Assembly (NCBI GenBank): GCA_900547835.1
Contig: URIJ01000084.1
Span: 1 to 8,531, forward strand
Reading direction: 5' to 3'
DNA: 8,531 bases
From: an uncultured Collinsella sp.
GTDB taxonomy: Bacteria; Actinomycetota; Coriobacteriia; Coriobacteriales; Coriobacteriaceae
Shown piece after piece: positions 6,129-8,531 of this stretch; positions within the stretch are counted from its first letter, which is position 1, and every line of letters begins with the position of its first letter. The notes under the pieces were generated by a model. It was not told the DNA's origin and did no database searches. It saw nothing but the letters and a program-made list of their open reading frames with translations. Made by a program: the position numbers and the translations under genes.

Positions 6129-6162
6129 ATTTGCTCGCAGCACGGCAGTGCAGATGTCATGT

Positions 6163-6239
6163 GGCCCGTTCGTCTAGCGGTTTAGGACGCCGCCCTCTCA
6201 AGGCGGAGATCACCAGTTCGAATCTGGTACGGGCTACCA
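6163..6239 (+). tRNA. tRNA-Glu (anticodon CUC)
   Basis: The 77-base gene folds into a full cloverleaf. The acceptor stem is 6163-6169 with 6229-6235, closed at the top by a G1·U72 wobble. The D arm is 6172-6175 with 6185-6188. The anticodon stem CCGCC/GGCGG (6190-6194, 6202-6206) carries the loop CTCTCAA with anticodon CTC at 6197-6199. The T stem is ACCAG/CTGGT with loop TTCGAAT. The discriminator is A6236 and the CCA end is encoded at 6237-6239. The CUC anticodon reads GAG, by far the commonest Glu codon in the neighbouring genes. tRNA-Glu also feeds 5-aminolevulinate synthesis in bacteria that use the C5 route; whether this organism does is not visible. Confidence 0.96.
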
Positions 6240-6250
6240 CGCATCTGATA

Positions 6251-6282
6251 CCCGGACTTCCTATGGAAGGCCGGGTTTTTTT
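6251..6282 (+). terminator. Intrinsic terminator after tRNA-Glu
   Basis: CCCGG and CTTCC (6251-6261, interrupted by one A) pair with GGAAG and CCGGG (6265-6275, interrupted by G) around a TAT loop, followed by seven Ts (6276-6282). It ends the single-tRNA transcript 12 bases after the CCA. Confidence 0.9.
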
Positions 6283-6285
6283 ATT

Positions 6286-6316
6286 TTCAAACAACCGTCT
6301 GCAATTCCCGTTTGAA
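6286..6316. repeat. 7-bp inverted repeat upstream of the flippase-like gene
   Basis: TTCAAAC (6286-6292) and GTTTGAA (6310-6316) are perfect inverted copies separated by 17 bases. They lie upstream of the -10-like TACAAT. An operator or an incidental hairpin are both possible; the repeat itself is directly visible. Confidence 0.3.
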
Positions 6317-6351
6317 CCAGAGCTTTGCGTTCTGCTTATGGTCCTTGCGGG

Positions 6352-6357
6352 TACAAT
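6352..6357 (+). promoter_or_regulatory. Candidate -10 for the flippase-like gene
   Basis: TACAAT matches the -10 consensus at five of six positions, 34 bp before the start codon. No good -35 lies at 16-18 bp; TTGCGT (6325-6330) is 21 bp away. With the terminator at 6251-6282 upstream, a promoter is needed in this gap. Confidence 0.4.
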
Positions 6358-6390
6358 ATCCAAGATATTTTGACTGTTAGAAGGAGTCTC

Positions 6391-7698
6391 ATGACGGAGT
6401 CCTCTCAGCATACGTCTAAGCCCCAGGTCGAGGTTGAGGCCTCGGGCGGAGATGACAATAAGAGCGCACGCCGCGGCGCCATCTTTATCGGCGCCGTACT
6501 GGTGGGTTATATCGTCTATCTGGTGGTAACCGGGCAGATGGGGCAGTTCTGGGCCGCTATGTCGAGCGTCCAGGCGTCATGGCTCGTTGTCGCGTGTCTT
6601 TGCATGTTCATGTATCTGTTCTTTGGCATTGTGGCCTATGCGATCGCCGTCTGGCTCGACCCCAATTCACCCGTCGGCATTCGCGACCTGATCTCGGTCG
6701 AGGCGAGTGGCATCTTCTTTGGCAACCTGACGCCCATGATGATGGGCTCTACGCCTGCCCAGATCTACCGCCTGACCAAAGCGGGCCAAAACGTGGGCGA
6801 AGCGGGTGCCACGCAGTTCACCCGATTTATTGTGTATCAGTTTGGCCTAGTTGCCTGGGGCGCTATCCTATTGCTTGCTCGCATGCCGTTTTTTGCCGAG
6901 CGCTATGGCGACATGACGCTGCTGTGCGTCTTTAGCTTTGGTGGGCACTGCTGCATCTTGCTGGGCATCTTCGCCGTCGCGCTCATGCCTAAGACCGTCA
7001 CGCGCGTCGCCCATTGCATCATCAATTGGCTCGAGCGCATAGGTGTCTCGGCCACTAAGATCGATGGATGGCGCTCGTTTGTCGATGGCGAGATCTACTC
7101 CTTCTCCGAGAAGTTCAAGCTTTCGGCCGGACATTTTTCTTCCATGCTGCTCACCGTGTTTATCACCATGCTGCAGCTCGCGTTTTTCTATCTGGTGCCG
7201 TATTTTCTGATGCTCGCCTTTGGCCACCACGAGGTCGACTTTTTCTCGGTCATGGCCGCGAGCGCCTTTGTCCAGCTGCTGAGCTCTGCGGTTCCCTTGC
7301 CCGGTGGAACTGGTGGCGCTGAGGGCGGCTTTGCATTGTTCTTGGGTCATTTCTTTGGGTCGGCTTCGACCGCCGGCTATCTGCTGTGGCGTCTCATTAC
7401 GTTTATCGCGCCGACCATTTTGGCTGCGCCCCTGCTGGGCCTTAAGAGCGCCCACAACGAGAGTATCCATGCGCGCTGGGATCGCGTGATGCGCAAGCTC
7501 GGCCGCACGCCTCAGACGCCCTCTGCGCCCACTAAGCCGCACCCCACGAATGCTGTTACCGTTGATCCCAAGAAGCACGCTCAGAAGGCTTCTGGGACCG
7601 CTAAGCCGGCTCATAAAGCCTATGTGCGCCAGACGGGCGACGGTATTCGCGTATCTCCGTCGGCGCTCAATAAGAAGAAGCATCCTAAGTCGCAGTAG
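6391..7698 (+). CDS. Flippase-like integral membrane protein (LPG_synthase_TM / UPF0104 family)
   Basis: This 435-residue membrane protein resembles the transmembrane flippase-like domain of MprF and stand-alone YbhN-type proteins. Hydrophobic segments lie at about 29-47, 64-89, 146-166, 175-199, 251-277, 283-301, 311-325 and 327-349. Two family hallmarks are visible: NLTPMMMGSTPAQIYRL (112-128) and the P-G-G-rich VPLPGGTGGAEGG (301-313). There is no aminoacyl-transferase (GNAT-like) domain, so it should not make lysyl-phosphatidylglycerol by itself; lipid translocation or another envelope role is an inference from relatives. The N-terminal 28 residues are hydrophilic. The tail from about 351 is rich in Lys, Pro, Ala and His, highly basic, and probably cytoplasmic and disordered. 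The ATG at 6391 has AAGGAG (6381-6386) four bases upstream, and the region from 6325 to 6390 lacks family-like sequence. A TetR regulator gene follows after 116 bp. Confidence 0.85.
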   Translation: MTESSQHTSKPQVEVEASGGDDNKSARRGAIFIGAVLVGYIVYLVVTGQMGQFWAAMSSVQASWLVVACLCMFMYLFFGIVAYAIAVWLDPNSPVGIRDLISVEASGIFFGNLTPMMMGSTPAQIYRLTKAGQNVGEAGATQFTRFIVYQFGLVAWGAILLLARMPFFAERYGDMTLLCVFSFGGHCCILLGIFAVALMPKTVTRVAHCIINWLERIGVSATKIDGWRSFVDGEIYSFSEKFKLSAGHFSSMLLTVFITMLQLAFFYLVPYFLMLAFGHHEVDFFSVMAASAFVQLLSSAVPLPGGTGGAEGGFALFLGHFFGSASTAGYLLWRLITFIAPTILAAPLLGLKSAHNESIHARWDRVMRKLGRTPQTPSAPTKPHPTNAVTVDPKKHAQKASGTAKPAHKAYVRQTGDGIRVSPSALNKKKHPKSQ

Positions 7699-7747
7699 GA
7701 CAGTCGTGCGTTCTTCATGATGCGGGGCATATTTGAGCTGTATGGGG

Positions 7748-7771
7748 GATAATCCTCTTACGTAGATTATC
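7748..7771. promoter_or_regulatory. Candidate TetR-family operator
   Basis: GATAATC (7748-7754) and GATTATC (7765-7771) form a perfect 7-bp inverted repeat with a 10-base spacer, 24 bp in all. It lies 43 bp before the start of the TetR-family gene. GATAAT in the left arm also resembles a -10. Size, symmetry and place fit an autoregulatory site, but binding is inferred. Confidence 0.5.
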
Positions 7772-7814
7772 TCTCATCTGTTGATGAATGCTCGCATATC
7801 GAAGGGACACACCC

Positions 7815-8426
7815 ATGGCCACCAGTAAACCGCGTATTGATCGCCGTATCGTTCGCAGCCGCAATGCCATCCTTTCCGCGTTCGAGCGTCTGCTTATGGA
7901 AAAGCCGCTGGCAGACATTACGGTGAGTGCCATCGCGCGCGAGGCCAATGTCGACCGCAAAACCTTCTATGTGCACTTTGGCACGGTTGACGGCCTGCTC
8001 GATGCCATTGCCGTCGATGTAGTGGAGATGATTGTCGATTCGGTCGAGAAGACGCTTTCCTCCATGGACGGCGACACCAACGAGCGCGCCCTGGGCGCGG
8101 CGGCGACCTTCTTTAAAACCGTTAACGAGGCACTGTGCAACAACTTGGTGCTCAATCGTCAGCTGATCGAGAACATTCCGCTCGATGATTTTATGGCTCG
8201 TCTTCGTGCGCCGCTCGAGCACGAGATTGCCGAGCGCGATCTGCTGCCCCAAGGTCTCAAGGACGAGATGTTCGACTACTATCTGGCGTTTTTGCTGTCG
8301 GGTATTATCGGTATCTATCGCACGTGGGCGCTGTCTGACGGCTCGGTTCCTATCGAGCGCGTCTCGGAGGTCGCCAACGACCTGACTCTCAATGGCCTGT
8401 CGAGTCTGGAATCTCGCTTGGATTAG
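7815..8426 (+). CDS. TetR/AcrR-family transcriptional regulator
   Basis: This is a 203-residue one-component regulator, the normal TetR-family length. The N-terminal DNA-binding domain spans about 15-62, with the helix-turn-helix at about 36-55 (TVSAIAREANVDRKTFYVHF), followed by the usual GTVDGLLDA. The rest is an all-helical ligand-binding and dimerisation domain, and the pattern GIIGIYRTWALSDGSVP (163-179) resembles the TetR_C_7 type seen in DhaS-like and AcrR-like regulators. The inducer is unknown. The ATG at 7815 has AAGGGA (7802-7807) seven bases upstream; the earlier in-frame ATG at 7788 lacks a site and would add nine unconserved residues. A 24-bp inverted repeat upstream (7748-7771) is a likely autoregulatory operator. 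Likely targets are itself and possibly a neighbour outside the window. The stop codon directly abuts a transposase fragment. Confidence 0.9.
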   Translation: MATSKPRIDRRIVRSRNAILSAFERLLMEKPLADITVSAIAREANVDRKTFYVHFGTVDGLLDAIAVDVVEMIVDSVEKTLSSMDGDTNERALGAAATFFKTVNEALCNNLVLNRQLIENIPLDDFMARLRAPLEHEIAERDLLPQGLKDEMFDYYLAFLLSGIIGIYRTWALSDGSVPIERVSEVANDLTLNGLSSLESRLD

Positions 8427-8531
8427 GCGCAGGCTCGAATTCGCGAGGCGCTTGTCGGGGTGCAGCCCGGTCGACCAGGCGACGAGCATCCCGCCGAAGC
8501 AGTCGATGACCGGGCTCAGGTAGACCTTCTC
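8427..8531 (-). pseudogene. Truncated IS3-type transposase fragment (integrase core)
   Basis: Reading the minus strand inward from the window edge gives 35 residues, including KVYLSPVIDCFGG, LVAWSTG and LANSSLR. This is the second-Asp region of the rve integrase core in IS3-type OrfB transposases. The similarity stops at 8427, next to the TetR stop codon; the same frame stays open beyond it but is only the shadow of the regulator gene. The part carrying the third catalytic residue (Glu), the transposase C-terminus and the IS right-end repeat are absent, so this end is dead. The 5' part of the gene lies outside the window, so the full element cannot be judged. The family call rests on a short match. 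Confidence 0.75.

Noticed and set aside
6053..6373. Open frame of 106 codons running through the tRNA gene
   Set aside because: It crosses the tRNA-Glu gene and its terminator, and the product looks like random translation.
7767..8486. Extension of the transposase frame through the TetR gene on the minus strand
   Set aside because: Transposase-like sequence stops at 8427; the remainder is antisense to the regulator and has no integrase motifs.
1..8531. CRISPR array, prophage, toxin-antitoxin or defence cassette
   Set aside because: No direct-repeat arrays, phage genes or paired small toxin-like genes are visible. Apart from the transposase fragment the content is housekeeping and regulatory.

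Overview
The window is a high-G+C bacterial chromosome segment. It most resembles a gut actinobacterium of the class Coriobacteriia, probably Collinsella or a close relative. This is an inference from the G+C-rich coding, the near-exclusive use of GAG for Glu, the actinobacterial-looking tRNA-Glu, and the protein families; no search could be run. All six complete protein genes and the tRNA lie on the + strand. The only minus-strand gene is a broken transposase at the right edge.

Left part (about 1-4503), a sugar phosphotransferase (PTS) and hexose-phosphate kinase cluster. The order is ptsH (HPr), ptsI (enzyme I), then two tandem paralogous PfkB-family kinases of the 1-phosphofructokinase/tagatose-6-phosphate kinase type, each 310 residues long. 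HPr and EI carry phosphate from PEP to sugar-specific permeases, which are not in the window. The kinases would then phosphorylate a PTS product such as fructose-1-phosphate to the bisphosphate for glycolysis. The gaps hold a lot of structure: a terminator/attenuator-like hairpin and an operator-like inverted repeat between ptsH and ptsI, a 12-bp hairpin before the first kinase, a perfect intrinsic terminator between the kinases, an inverted repeat at the start of the second kinase's transcript, and a strong terminator after it.

Middle part (about 4504-6282), tRNA maintenance. A CCA-adding tRNA nucleotidyltransferase with an HD domain is followed by a tRNA-Glu(CUC) gene. The tRNA has its own promoter-like sequence, an encoded CCA end and a terminator.

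Right part (about 6283-8531), envelope protein, regulator and mobile-element scar. A multi-spanning flippase-like (LPG_synthase_TM/UPF0104) membrane protein with a long basic tail is followed by a TetR-family regulator, which has a perfect 7-bp inverted repeat in its upstream region. Directly abutting the regulator's stop codon is an opposite-strand fragment of an IS3-type transposase, cut off inside its integrase core.

Most of the window is ordinary housekeeping content, and I see no clear new multi-gene system. The points most worth checking are the paired kinases with changed PfkB signatures, the regulatory structures in the PTS gaps, the candidate TetR operator, and the transposase junction.
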